Shown here one piece after another: positions 1 to 11,436 of a stretch of 64,000 nt of DNA; position 1 is the first letter of the stretch; every line of letters starts with the position of its first letter. Below the pieces are notes generated by a model. That model had not been told where the DNA came from and did no database searches. It was given only the letters and a program-made list of their open reading frames with translations. Origin of the DNA: Ipomoea triloba (lineage: Eukaryota; Streptophyta; Magnoliopsida; Solanales; Convolvulaceae); NCBI RefSeq assembly GCF_003576645.1, contig NC_044930.1, positions 3,743,691 through 3,807,690 of the forward strand, given 5' to 3'. Made by a program: the position numbers and the translations under genes.

Positions 1-3000
1 TGGAGGAACGTATCTGACTACCAATACAGAAATAGCAACAGTAGTGAATGCAAGTAATGTTCCCACACTAACCTGCATAAAAGAGAAAACACTTTCCAAT
101 TTGCTCTTAAATGATTTAAAACATTATATTTTCTTGGACTACTGAGGTTCCCCATTCTATCACTTACCATTCCTGCCAATTGTGAAACATCCATGAAGAA
201 GGCCAGTGCTGCAATAAAAATCCCAGTTGCTAAGGTACCCTTAACAGGAACTTGAGTGTGCTTACTAATGTCAGAAAAGAAGGATGGCAGTAATCCATCC
301 CTACCCATCGCCATCAGTATTCGAGGCTACTTATCATTCAGACAAAAGAAAAATTCCAAATATTTAGGAGCAGGAAATTCAGTGGCAAAGATAATGACGC
401 CAATGGTGAGGAGACAATAACAATAACAATAATAGAAAATAAATAAATAAAAAGAACTGGCCAAGCACATTAGTGAAAGAAAACTTTATTGGTCAAATAT
501 ATTGCTAAAAGTTCCTATAGAGGGAGATAAACCAGTTACCAGAATCTAAAATGATAAAAATTCTAATATCAGTGACTGGTGTATATTTTTATCAAACATA
601 ACTCCTAGCAGGTTCTGTTATTTCTTTTATGTTGTTTCTATATTTCTTGAACAAAACATCAAATAGCTGACACCTATATACTCTGTGATTGGAAAAAAGA
701 CTTTTTCCATATAAGAAAGCAACAATGATAATATCCCTTGCATGGAAAAATAAATCAACATCAAAATCACAAAAAGACAAATATGTTTCAAGTTTATGAT
801 AATATAGTATGCACTCACAGTAAAGAGCCACTTAATACCTGTGGAATAATTGCACCGATTAAACTTGCACAAAGAGCAGTCACTGCTCCAGTTGTAATTA
901 TGTATCTACAATAAGTAATAAAAAGAAAGAACAAAAAAATAAAAGATGAATCTAGACTGAAAAAGATTCTTCACATAGCGAATTATTAAATCACAACTTG
1001 CTGAAAAGTACTAATCTTACACAGCCCAATTCATGCCATAGCTAGCAAAAGCAGAGGAAACCGGCGTGTCTGGATCTAGAGCATAATATGGTACTAATCC
1101 AACAATCACAGCTGATACAAGCATATATAATATAGTACATATAGCCAATGAGGCCCCTATACCAAGAGGCATATCACGTGAAGGGTTCTTCACCTGTCCT
1201 GCCCAAGAGAACCGAGTGAGATAGATAGCCATATGTGGGTTTTGGGGTAATGGGAGAGTTTGGGGGGGAGGGGGGGCATGGTTCATGAATGCATATGAAG
1301 CAACGGAGACCAAAACTTCAAGTAATCTCAAAGCAATAGTGAGGAGAGAGAGACACATAAAGTTATTAAATGTGGACAAATTACAAATGCTAAGGCTTCT
1401 AAGCCTCCAAGGACAACTTATAAAATTTTCCAAGGAGCAGTTTCCTTCACGTGGAATCTATTTCAGCATTGCATCATGTCATACACAAAATGTTAACTGG
1501 TTTTCATCTTTTTTGTAATTACAGACAAATACTCCATAATGCAAATGGCAATTTGTCTTTTTAACGGAGGTCAAACCAGTTGGGCTAGAAAATATGGAAA
1601 AATACTCCACAGCAGATAATCCCATTGCCTGATAGCAAATGTGGTTAAGAGATGGTACTATGGTAGCTAATTGAGTATGTATTATTTAATAAATACAGCA
1701 TCTGCGTTTTAATCAGAACTCAGAAGCAGGAATTTATATGGAGGATTATAAATGAATAATTTCTGACTTGAAAGCAATACCTCCTCAGAAGTGCTGGCAA
1801 CAATATCAAAACCGATGTAGGAAAAGAAGACTGTAGCAGAGCCTGCAAGCAACCCATTTATTCCAAATGGAAAATACCTGGAAACTCAAAATCTTGAATA
1901 AGTTTGTTTTCTATGGCATGGAACAGGTTATGGAAATGGAAATAGAAGGTACCATTACCCGCTTGGAAGTTCATAACCAACCCATCCAGTATTGAAACCC
2001 AGGTATGCACCAGCAATGACAATGAATATCAAAGCAAAGATATTTATTGTTGTAATAATGGTTTGTGCAAGAGAGCTCTGCAAATAAGTTACAAATGAAT
2101 GCAAATTAATAGTATGCAACCACATGAAAGGAATCCATAAGGATGGAATTTTCCATGAGATTAATGATCACCTCCTTGATTCCAGTGCAGAGGAGGCCAG
2201 TGATAATGAGAACCAAAATTGCTGCACCAGGATCTACTAAGATGCCCAAAATAGTTGGACGACCCAAAATTGCAGGAAGTTTGTCTTCACCTCCAAAATA
2301 CATGGCCTGCAAATTGCAATGGTGCTTAATATGGCATCTTTTGAAATTTTCCAATATGAGAGTTTTTGTCACTGGATATCACCTGGGAGAAAGGTAACAA
2401 AACCCTTCCAATCCAATTATAGAATAGATAAAAAAGTAAGAAAGATTACATTGGAAACTTTAACTGCACTCAGTGTTGACTTCAATTAACCTAAGAGGCA
2501 CTGAGGAAGTAAAATTCAGAATTTAAGCTTAGACCTCTACAAATCACAATCACATATTTAAGACATCCATAATAACTAACAAGCAAACATGATTCTATGA
2601 CTAGGATTGTCTAGCATAAATAAAGCCAGAACTCATAAGCAGCATCTTTTTTTTTTTTTTCCTGATACATTTCAGTGAAATAAGTTCTTTAAAGCCTAAT
2701 CTTATCAGTGAGATGGAACACCGTGAATGGGAAAACATAATGTTTAAGGAAGAAAAAATAAGAATAGATTTTTTTAAAGAAACATAATAAGATAATTAAG
2801 AAACTCCAACTCACCAAATTTGGAGATATGCCACGAGCAGCAGCTGCACCACCAAGAGTGTACTCAAGTATCATAGCCCACCCAATTAACCATGCAACCC
2901 TATAGAAAAATTAAAGTGACTTCAAAAACTGATTGGAAACTTATTGGCTATATGGAAAAACATAGAAAACTGAAACAATCTCTATTAGCTTTCCATGGAA

Positions 3001-4488
3001 AATCCATGTTCTCTCAACACAAAAATATCTTGATAATAAGCAAAGAGTTTAGAAAGAGAGACAAGCCAATAACATTGAAGAAATTCCTATTTACCCTTCT
3101 CCTATGCAGACATATGAGAAATGATATGCACTCCCAGCAGATGGACAACGACATGCAAGCTCTGCATAGCAAAAAGCAGAAAGAGCAGCTGCTATTCCAC
3201 CTATAAAGAAAGAAAGAGCAAGGGAAGGCCCTGTGTGCTCTCTAGCCACTGTTCCAACAAGAATATAAACCCCAGCACCAATGGTTGCTCCAACACCTGA
3301 TTAGAAGAAAGTCAGGGTTACAAAGATCAGTTTTTTGCTTGAACATCAAATTTTAATCTTATTAAAAGGTTAGAAGCAGTGGACAAAGACTCTGAACCAT
3401 ACAGAACGTATGCTAGTAAAATGCCTAAGGCATTGCCTGTCTTTCAAGAGGTTGTTTCTAAGGTTTGAAACCATGACTATAAAAGTGATCACTTCCCCAG
3501 TACTCCAAAATCAACCTCTAATTTTCTTCCTTATAACAGGAGAAGTATATTGTCAAAGCTCTGAGTTGAATAATTGTCTTCTATTGAATTTAATAGAGTT
3601 TTTTCCACTTTTGGTCCTATGACTTTAGTGTTTCCGTCAATTTAGGTACACGACTTTCATTTTGTCACTTTTAGTCATTGACTTTAATTTTTTTGCCACT
3701 TTTAGTCCTTAACTTTGATTTATTTTCCACTTTTAGTCCTTTCGGCCATCCGAGCGACAACTTTTAATCGAAATCAACAAATTGTTGCTCGAAAAAAAAA
3801 AGAACACATATATGATATGCCATAGTGCAAGAATGAGATTTCAGTATCTCTGCCTGTTAGAAAATCTGGAACTAGTTAATGTGATAACCATAAGCCTTAA
3901 ATAAACAGATGTTTTTACCCAGCATATAACACTACTTCCAGTAAGTACACAAAAACAACACAATCTTGACAATGGCAGCATCAAATTGCGATGACATGAA
4001 CTTTAAACTAATAACTACGGACAAGACAGGATTCAAATGCAGTGTGATTGATACACTTTAATACTAATTTACAAAGTGTTATTATTGATCCGTATTTACA
4101 AATTACAGGAAATGACATAAATTAGTATTCTAAAGCTGATAAAATACAGTCCAAATAGCAAAACACTAGCATGAGAATTGAAATACAAAAGTAGATGCAG
4201 CTCCTAAACTTCTAGAATTTAGTACAATTGGAACCCCAAATCATTCCCGCAATTAACTAAAAGCTAGAGCACTAACTAGAAACTACAGCTTAAGCTGTAA
4301 AGCAATTCACTAGATTGTTTACCCATGGCGATGAGGTCAACTACAGAGAGCTTTCGAGCCAAGCGCGGATGTCCTTCATCGTCCAGGCCTCGAGTTGCCG
4401 CGGAGTCAACTGACTTTCTCCGTACCAAACATCGGAAACCGACAGAAGAAACCCTGCCGCTATCCATGCCAACCGCCAGGCTCGCCAT
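1..4488 (-). CDS. CAT: Cationic amino acid transporter (CAT family), 3' end truncated by window
   Basis: Membrane permease of the plant CAT family (amino acid-polyamine-organocation superfamily), which moves basic and other amino acids across the tonoplast or plasma membrane. Ten exons are visible on the minus strand: 4488-4323, 3296-3095, 2899-2815, 2306-2172, 2077-1959, 1877-1781, 1193-1021, 905-839, 326-168 and 72-1. They join in phase to give 425 residues of a protein that is normally about 620-650. Family signatures seen in order: FRCLVRRKSVDS near the N-terminus, VGATIGAG, EYTLGG..ARGISPNL, FGGEDKLPAIL, NTGWVGYELP, FFSYIGFD, VGLVPYYALDPDTPVSSAF, PRILMAMGRDGLLP and MDVSQLAGMVSVGTLLAF. 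The first in-frame ATG is at 4488 in a good context (AAAATGGC); an upstream TTG-initiated extension is not used. The last exon runs off position 1, so the final transmembrane segments are missing. It resembles Arabidopsis CAT2/CAT3/CAT4 (from memory), so a vacuolar location is likely but unproven. Confidence 0.93.
3595..3790. repeat. Degenerate internal repeats in CAT intron 1
   Basis: The motif 'acttttagtcct-gactttgat' recurs about four times at intervals of roughly 35-45 bp inside the roughly 1-kb first intron of CAT. This 'ttttagtcctt' wording is typical of the ends of plant MITE or MULE-type elements. I see no clear boundaries or target-site duplication. Confidence 0.5.
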
Positions 4489-4600
4489 TTTCGCAATCAA
4501 GCTTTTTCAGATAAGGATGAAAAGCGAAACGGATCAGCTGATTGACTGAGTTCCACGATTCCATCAGGATATGAATAAAATAAAAATTTTAAAAAATTAA

Positions 4601-4604
<4 letters not shown>

Positions 4605-4640
<36 letters not shown>
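4605..4640. repeat. (AT)n microsatellite
   Basis: Uninterrupted AT dinucleotide run about 120 bp upstream of the CAT start codon, hence in its promoter or 5' leader. It is likely length-polymorphic. Confidence 0.95.
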
Positions 4641-4642
<2 letters not shown>

Positions 4643-5472
4643 CGGCTGGAGCTTCCGTGTTTGGTTCAATGAATTTGGACGTTAGCTGCTCGGCCAAATT
4701 CATTTTCCTGTGTCGGCGTCTCTCATCATTGAATTTGTTTCATTGTTATGTGATGATTTCTTAATAATCAGTATTAAACTGCATTTGATTTGATGGTTTT
4801 TTGGAGCAAAACCAGATATACAAGGGTAAAATAAGTATTGAAAATGTGAAAGGATATTAAATTGGAGAAAAATTTGTACTTTTCGTTCATAAGTTAAATG
4901 ATAATTGTAGAATTCATAAAGTGTTGATCGACGATCGTGTTCACTTTTCGCCCTTAAGCTATCATTTGTGTTGCACTTTTATTCATTATATTAACTTTTC
5001 GTCCCTAAGGTATGCAGTATACTAAAAACTAATAAGCTAGGGTAAATGTTGAGATTATAATTCATCTAAGAGCCTTGAATATTAATGGTACCCAACCAAG
5101 TTAAAGGCTATGTTTATACAAGTTCAGAAGGTCTTATACCCTACTAGAGCTTATCAAATTGATGATGACAACATGTCTGCACAAAGATAGTTAATTATTT
5201 TGTTATTGAGTAGTGAGTATTGAATGGAGTGGGGCAATCCAATCAGTAATCATTTAATAACCACAAGATTTTAAATTTGATTCTTGGTAGAAATTAGATA
5301 TTGACTTTTTTTTTAGTTTATATCGGTTAACTATAAACAACTTAGGGGATTTATCTCTTTGTGATCTTTTGCTGACCAGGATCACAATGTAAGTTTTATC
5401 CAAAGTGTACCTTCGAGTAGTAACGACAGGTTTTCTCGTAAATCAAAGAAGTATTGAATAGAGTTGATAATG

Positions 5473-5484
5473 TTGTTGTTGTTG

Positions 5485-5534
<50 letters not shown>

Positions 5535-5535
5535 T
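5473..5535. repeat. (TTG)n/(TTA)n compound microsatellite
   Basis: Runs of gtt followed by about 15 tta/tat triplets. Confidence 0.95.
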
Positions 5536-6044
5536 TGGTGTGTTTTAACAACTACAAGTTTTATCCTTTAGTGAGTTATTCAAGTAGGATCAAAGTATTA
5601 ATTGGGTGATTAGGTTTTCATTAGATATACAAGTTTAGTCCCAATTGACGATCTTGAATATCTTCTTAAGTTCATCTGTTAGTTTTGTCGGAACATACTC
5701 AATATGTTACGAGTGATAAATTGGATAATGTGTTTTTTTTTTGAAAACGGATAATGTGTTAATTTAAATAAATTTTCAACACCCAATTAGAATTCATAAT
5801 TGCAACTGTGAACATTTTGTAATTTTAATTAATTAATTTCTTGTCACTTATATTTTTAACTCTTAAAAATAAAGCCCTCCCACCCCCACCTCAGACTTGA
5901 CTAGGGGGTCAATCTTCGACTACGATTTAATTTCTCATAATTTGAAAATTAATGAAGGAGATAAATCGTGAGATCAGGTATGTTTCGATTGACTTAACAA
6001 GCTTACACCCCCCTCCCCTCCCCCCCCCCCCCCCCCCCCCCCCC

Positions 6045-6529
6045 NNNNNNNNNNNNNNNNNNNNNNNNNNNNNNNNNNNNNNNNNNNNNNNNNNNNNNNN
6101 NNNNNNNNNNNNNNNNNNNNNNNNNNNNNNNNNNNNNNNNNNNNNNNNNNNNNNNNNNNNNNNNNNNNNNNNNNNNNNNNNNNNNNNNNNNNNNNNNNNN
6201 NNNNNNNNNNNNNNNNNNNNNNNNNNNNNNNNNNNNNNNNNNNNNNNNNNNNNNNNNNNNNNNNNNNNNNNNNNNNNNNNNNNNNNNNNNNNNNNNNNNN
6301 NNNNNNNNNNNNNNNNNNNNNNNNNNNNNNNNNNNNNNNNNNNNNNNNNNNNNNNNNNNNNNNNNNNNNNNNNNNNNNNNNNNNNNNNNNNNNNNNNNNN
6401 NNNNNNNNNNNNNNNNNNNNNNNNNNNNNNNNNNNNNNNNNNNNNNNNNNNNNNNNNNNNNNNNNNNNNNNNNNNNNNNNNNNNNNNNNNNNNNNNNNNN
6501 NNNNNNNNNNNNNNNNNNNNNNNNNNNNN
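6045..6529. other. Assembly gap (485 Ns)
   Basis: Run of N. It is preceded by a homopolymeric C tract (about 6020-6044) and followed by (CA)n at 6530-6547, so the gap probably reflects low-complexity sequence that defeated assembly. Open frames running through it are artefacts. Confidence 0.99.
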
Positions 6530-7318
6530 CACACACACACACACACAAACCTTTTTATTTTGTTTATTTTGTTTTGTTTTGTTTTGTTTTTTCTTTGGTA
6601 TGATACGAACTTTGCACTATGCATGCGACTGCTAGTAAAGTTAAACTTATGAAACTATTTTTTATTGGTTGACCAGTGGAGGAGATAAATCGTAAGATAT
6701 GTGTTGATTGACCTACAAGCCCTCAAATCTTCTTGCCTTAACTGGCGAAACTATTTTTGGTTGGTTGATTAATTGACTGTGAATCGGAAGTAATATCGAA
6801 ACATTATTAAGTTAAGATTTTATAGTATTTAACTTTTAATTTACTTGTCTAAATACTTCTTATGTAGTCAAATCAACTCTCTTAGTACATGCAAGCACCG
6901 TATAATGAACATTAAAAATTTGTGAAATATATTCTTATGTAAAATAAACTAAAGGATTTGCATCATTGTATTTTCTTTAATTTTGATCTCATAATCCATT
7001 TTTAACATCAACTAGCTAGCAGGGAAGGTTTAAACTTTTTTACTTTTCAAAATCTCTCGGAATGAAGTTATAATCTCAACATTGACCCTAGCTTATTAGT
7101 TTTGAGTGCAATAAAAAAAGTAATTTTTAATAGAAAATTACTTATTCGATTAATCATATTCATATAGAAGTCAATAAATGTGAAAATTGAGTAGCGTGAA
7201 ACCATTGTTCTCTTTACGTGCATGATTTTTTCATATATATATATCATTTACCGCTACGGACACCTCTTTGCTTATTTTATTGGCTTGAAATAATAAATAT
7301 TTATAAGTTGAGTAACAC

Positions 7319-7438
7319 TTGTGTGAGACAGTCAGACTGGTCGGATCAACATAATTTGGGCCATAAAACCTAAATAAAAGATCAACTCATAATACTAACC
7401 ATGATTCAAATTATGTTAACTTGACCCGTCTCACACAA
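7319..7438. mobile_element. Short MITE-like element with TTGTGTGAGAC ends
   Basis: The left end ttgtgtgagac and the inverted right end gtctcacacaa frame about 120 bp. A second inverted pair lies just inside (caacataattt / aaattatgttaac). The terminal motif matches the larger element at 50039-50479, so the two probably belong to one family. The target-site duplication is not clear. Confidence 0.6.
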
Positions 7439-8123
7439 TTTTTTGTCTTATAAATTCTTTTTTTCTTGACTTTTTTTTTAATAATAAAATCCAACCTACA
7501 ACATTTTTAAGCACGACTTTAGATATTTATTAATGTACACACAAACCTCAAATATAAACCACATATATAAATAATAAAAAAATAAAACAAAACAAAATTA
7601 AACCAGCTCACCCAAAGTAGATCGGGTTGATCTGACGGTCCTTATGTTGCCCCGATCCAAGTGGATAGATAAAAATTCACCGCCAACAATATGGGAGAAG
7701 TAGCAAGTATTTACTATACCAGCTGGCTGCTGGCAAATAATAAAACGAACAGAAGAAAAAAAAAAAAGGGAAAAAGAAAAAGAAAAAGAGGCTGTCACGT
7801 GATCAAGGGGAGGCGAGTGAAGCAATTCAACTTTCATCGGACATGGGTTGCCCATGTTGACTTTCTTACGCCGCTGCCCAAATATCTAGTTTTTTTCTTA
7901 AGTGTGAAAAGAAGTGAGTGAGGAATGAAATATAACTTTTGTATCATTTTATGGTTTATCTCTCTTGTATGATTTATTAATATGATTTTTCTTAAAATAA
8001 TAATTGTGAGTATTTTTTGTCACGCAAATATCCATTCTCAAGCCTTTTAGTGTACATAGGATTTGAACACATGACCTTCATTTGAGATAACCACTTCGTA
8101 AGTCATTGACTTCTGAGTCTTTA

Positions 8124-8601
8124 GGGGTGTCCAGTAAATAGCTGATAGCTGTTAGCTGAGGTTAACTAATTGTGTTAATAGGTTTGATTAGTTGATAGCA
8201 TTAGCTGATTGTATAAAGATTTTTGTAATTTAGCTGTTAGCTAATAGCTGATTACATGCAAAATGATTTTATTAAAAAGCTTATCTTAAAAATTACTTTG
8301 AACTTTAAAATTTTGACAATAAGCTATTACAACAAACTTTGAACTTTAAAATTCACCTTGGGGCACCTCGGTACTGGAGCACGCCCGCATGGTTTAAAAG
8401 ATCTGCTTTTACGTGATGCCGCGAGCGTTGCTAGTAGTAGGCGCCACTAGCTCTCTCGGGACCGTTGGGTCCCTCCTGCTCACACACACAAAAAAAGCTA
8501 TTACAACAAACTAATTAATCAAATGCTTATATGGAATGTTTAACTAAGTCAAACAACAAATAATCTAAAATTGGCTTATAAGCTAACTATGTTACCAAAC
8601 A
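8124..8601. mobile_element. hAT-like MITE (GTTTGGTAAATAGCTG family) with nested insertion
   Basis: The left end ggggtgtccagtaaatagct and the inverted right end (atgtttggtaacatagttag on the other strand) resemble the common plant hAT-type MITE whose ends read 'gtgtttggtaaatagctgttagctg'. Subterminal 'gctgttagctg' motifs are present. Relatives lie at 43871-44082 and in a GH3 intron at 56898-56982. The element is split by the insertion at 8339-8494. Confidence 0.65.
8339..8494. mobile_element. Short retroposon-like insertion with 18-bp target-site duplication
   Basis: About 155 bp of unusually GC-rich sequence ending in (CA)n and an A-tract. It is flanked by an exact 18-bp direct repeat, 8321-8338 and 8495-8512 (aagctattacaacaaact). 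An A-rich 3' end plus a long perfect duplication is the hallmark of target-primed insertion by a SINE-like or processed RNA. I do not recognise a tRNA-derived head. Confidence 0.65.
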
Positions 8602-9099
8602 TAAATTGAGATAAAAGTGAGGAGACTCCTTGTGCGTAGTAAGCAAATATCTAATCTCTGTGTTCAATTGAGTTACCATGATTTACATTCTCCCAGATGC
8701 TATGTCAGGACGAAAGGTGGGGTCATTGGGATTGGGAATTCAACCCTTTGGGAAGAAAGAAAAACAAAAACCTAAACAACTTCAAAACTTTTCTAGAAAG
8801 TTTTTGATGATAATGAATATGAAAACACTCCCTTGATGCATAAAATTTTCCACATAATAATAGTTTAAACTCTTAAATGAAAAAATCTCAAATAATGTTA
8901 ACTTGATTGCATTACAAGAGTGTAAACAGCTACGTACCCGGAGGTAGAGTAGTAGAGTGGTAGCGGCAGTAATGGTTGAAGATGAGTCATACCCCTCAAT
9001 CAATAAAAGCCACCCGGCCTCCCCTCCCTTCCCTGCAGCGTTATTATCAATTATCACCTCCCTTTATTTAAAGAACCCACATTTCTAAGTTCACGTCGC

Positions 9100-9108
9100 T
9101 ATATATAC
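9100..9108 (+). promoter_or_regulatory. TATA box of the MYB gene
   Basis: tatatatac lies 115-123 bp before the MYB start codon. This implies transcription starting around 9130-9140 and a leader of about 90 nt. Confidence 0.6.
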
Positions 9109-9222
9109 CAAAACCCCCCCTCACACCCTACAATAATATATAATTCAGTATCATCAGAAGCAGCAAGCAATTCAAAACCCAATAATAATAATCCTTATTT
9201 TCTCCTCCCTTTATCGGCAGCC

Positions 9223-11212
9223 ATGGGAAGACCTCCCTGCTGCGACAAGATTGGCATCAAGAAAGGCCCATGGACTCCCGAAGAAGACATCATCTTAGTC
9301 TCTTACATCCAGGAACACGGCCCGGGCAACTGGCGATCTGTTCCCACTAATACAGGTAATGATTGATTGTTTTTTTTAAGTTCACGGGTCTTTCGGAATT
9401 TTTCCCCACAAGAAAGCTCACTTGCCACTTGAGCTACCCCATTGGGTTAATGATTGATTGTATTAATTAGTTGTCTAGGTGTTCTGCAGATCCATGCAGA
9501 CTGAAATGATTGTGGGTTTTGTGGGTTGGATCTGGCTAAGGGTTTTGATCTTTGGGTGTTGTACTGTGATGGGTTTTGTTTTTTTTTTTTTTTTTGTTTT
9601 TTGGTTTTTTTATGGGGTTTGGTGTGGGTAATAATTGAGATTTGTACGTATGGACTTTTAGGGCTGTTGAGGTGCAGCAAGAGTTGCAGACTGAGGTGGA
9701 CGAATTATCTGAGGCCTGGGATCAAAAGAGGCAACTTTACTCCACATGAAGAAGGGATGATCATCCATCTCCAAGCCTTATTGGGTAACAAGTAATGTTG
9801 TTCATATCCTTAAAATACTCATGTTTTTGTGGCTTTTACCATATTTCTTTTATTTTGTGAGTGACGAGAAAGCCTATAGTTACCGAAGTGTGCACTGAAT
9901 AAATTCTGCATTGAGATTCTAACTAACAAAAGACTACAAGAAGGCAAACTAACCTAGTAAACTGGCAGCCACTCCTTGAAAGTGTGCACAGGATCAATCT
10001 GCCCGGCCTCATGACCTTAGTTGGCAAAGGGTCACGAGGGGGTAAACCAATCTAGGAAACTTGCAACAACTATTTGAGGGTTTGGGTAAATTCCATCTTG
10101 TGACCCTAGTCGGAGTTAAACCAGTCTAGAAAACCTACAACTACCATTTGAAGTTGTGCAGTAGATAAATCCAGCCTTGTAACCCTAGCCCACAAAGGAC
10201 TACAATACAATAGATGATTAGGTCAGACCAATTCTTCCAAACTAACAAGTTGACGGACTTATAACCTTATAATTACCAAACTAACAAGCTGACGGACTTA
10301 GCTGGGTTGCCAATTCTCCCAGATTTCTTGTATTGTCGGGTACTATGTAAGATATATTGTAGGCTATATATAGATACATACATTTGACAGTGTTATGTCA
10401 TGTATAGGTGGGCAGCCATAGCTTCATACCTCCCACAAAGGACAGACAACGACATCAAGAACTACTGGAACACCCATCTGAAGAAGAAGCTGAAGAAGTT
10501 GCAGTCTCCAGGTTCTGAAAACACCGCGCAGATGGGATCAGAGAATTCCCCGACCAGCGCCACATCGTACCACCTTGTCTCCAAGAACAGCTTCACCGAC
10601 CGCCCACAAATCGCCACTTCTTCATCGTCTCTCTACGCCTCAAGCGCCGAGAACATTTCCAGGCTGCTAGAGGGGTGGATGAGAGCTTCATCCTCTTCTT
10701 CTTCGTCCAAGGGGTTTACAACGAACTCCCGTAAGATTTTCCCTAATAATATATATTATATATTATATATTACAGTCTTAATTTGACCAGGCTAGTTGGA
10801 TTGAATAACTAGAAGTTGTTATTCAATCAAATTTTGTGACTTAATATAAATTTGGCTCTAATATCAAATGTTAGATACAAATAACACCTCCCATGGCGGC
10901 GACCTGGAGGAGGAGGATGAAGACCTGACCCGCCCGGAGGTGGCGGCAACCGACAACAATGGGGTGATTCCGAAGGAGGAGTATTTGGATTCTATTCTGA
11001 CGTTTGGGAGCTTGATGAATGGGATGGAGAGTGAGAGTTGCAGTGGGAATAATAATAAGCAGAAGGTGAATGAAGGTAATGATAGTGATAACCCTCCGCC
11101 ATTGTCGTTTCTTGAGAAATGGCTGTTGGATGAGAGTGCAGCGCAGGTTGAAGAAGAAGAAGGAGAGGATAATCAAGGTGCAGTCATGGAGCTTCCAACA
11201 ATCTTTTCATGA
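9223..11212 (+). CDS. R2R3-MYB transcription factor, subgroup 1 (MYB30/60/94/96/306-like)
   Basis: DNA-binding transcription factor acting in the nucleus. Subgroup 1 members regulate cuticular wax, stomatal and drought responses. Four exons: 9223-9355, 9662-9791, 10408-10730 and 10875-11212, giving 307 residues. The protein starts [20 protein letters not shown], the classic R2 N-terminus. R2 covers about residues 13-63 and R3 about 66-114, with the usual first-Trp-to-Phe change ([10 protein letters not shown]) and the ending [15 protein letters not shown]. The first two introns sit at the positions conserved in plant R2R3-MYBs, after NTG and within LGNK. A C-terminal motif, [12 protein letters not shown], matches the subgroup 1 SxLEKWL signature. 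A third intron (10731-10874) is inferred from a GTAAGA donor and the only AG that restores frame. The acidic C-terminus ([14 protein letters not shown]) is probably an activation region. I cannot tell which paralogue it is; the R2 wording [10 protein letters not shown] is MYB30/MYB306-like. Confidence 0.93.
9375..9455 (-). repeat. SINE-like fragment in MYB intron 1
   Basis: The phrase 'cacttgccacttgagctacc-cattgggtta' also occurs at 23990-24035. On the minus strand it reads like the tRNA-derived box A of a SINE (ggtagctcaagtggcaagtg). Confidence 0.5.
9900..10290. repeat. Degenerate repeats in MYB intron 2
   Basis: Three imperfect copies of 'aaccagtctagaaaacctacaac...tttgaag' recur at about 60-115-bp spacing, interleaved with 'gaccctagtcgg' wording. 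The same wording appears in the GH3 intron near 55610, so this is a dispersed repeat. Confidence 0.45.
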
Positions 11213-11246
11213 CAATAAAATCAATACTACTATAGTGCTATTTCAT

Positions 11247-11436
11247 AGTCAGAAAACCCGACATGATAACAACCCTAGTCAGAAAACCCGATCTGGTAAC
11301 CCTCGTCGGGAAACCTGACCTGGTAACCCTAGTCAGAAAACCCGACCTGGTAACCCTCGTCGGGAAACCTGACTTGGTAGTAATCCTCGTCGGAAAATCT
11401 GACTTGGTAACCCTAGTCGATAAAAAATCCTAGTCG
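11247..11436. repeat. 27-bp minisatellite just after the MYB stop codon
   Basis: About six to seven tandem units alternate between 'agtcagaaaacccgacctgg' plus 'taaccct' and 'cgtcgggaaacctgacctgg' plus 'taaccct', giving a 54-bp higher-order period. It starts 35 bp after the MYB stop, so it probably lies in the 3' untranslated region. Confidence 0.85.

Larger units (their letters stand above)
4641..9090. other. Intergenic region between CAT and MYB
   Basis: No convincing coding sequence on either strand. It is AT-rich and holds a (TTG/TTA)n microsatellite (5473-5535), a facing pair of 40-bp inverted repeats (5025-5064 and 7062-7103), an assembly gap (6045-6529), a short TIR element (7319-7438), a purine-rich stretch (7755-7792) and a nested hAT-like MITE (8124-8601). 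Short open frames here are low-complexity or run through the Ns. Confidence 0.8.

Noticed and set aside
5927..6635. Open frames spanning the N run
   Set aside because: They exist only because Ns contain no stop codons; the readable parts are poly-C/G and CA repeats.
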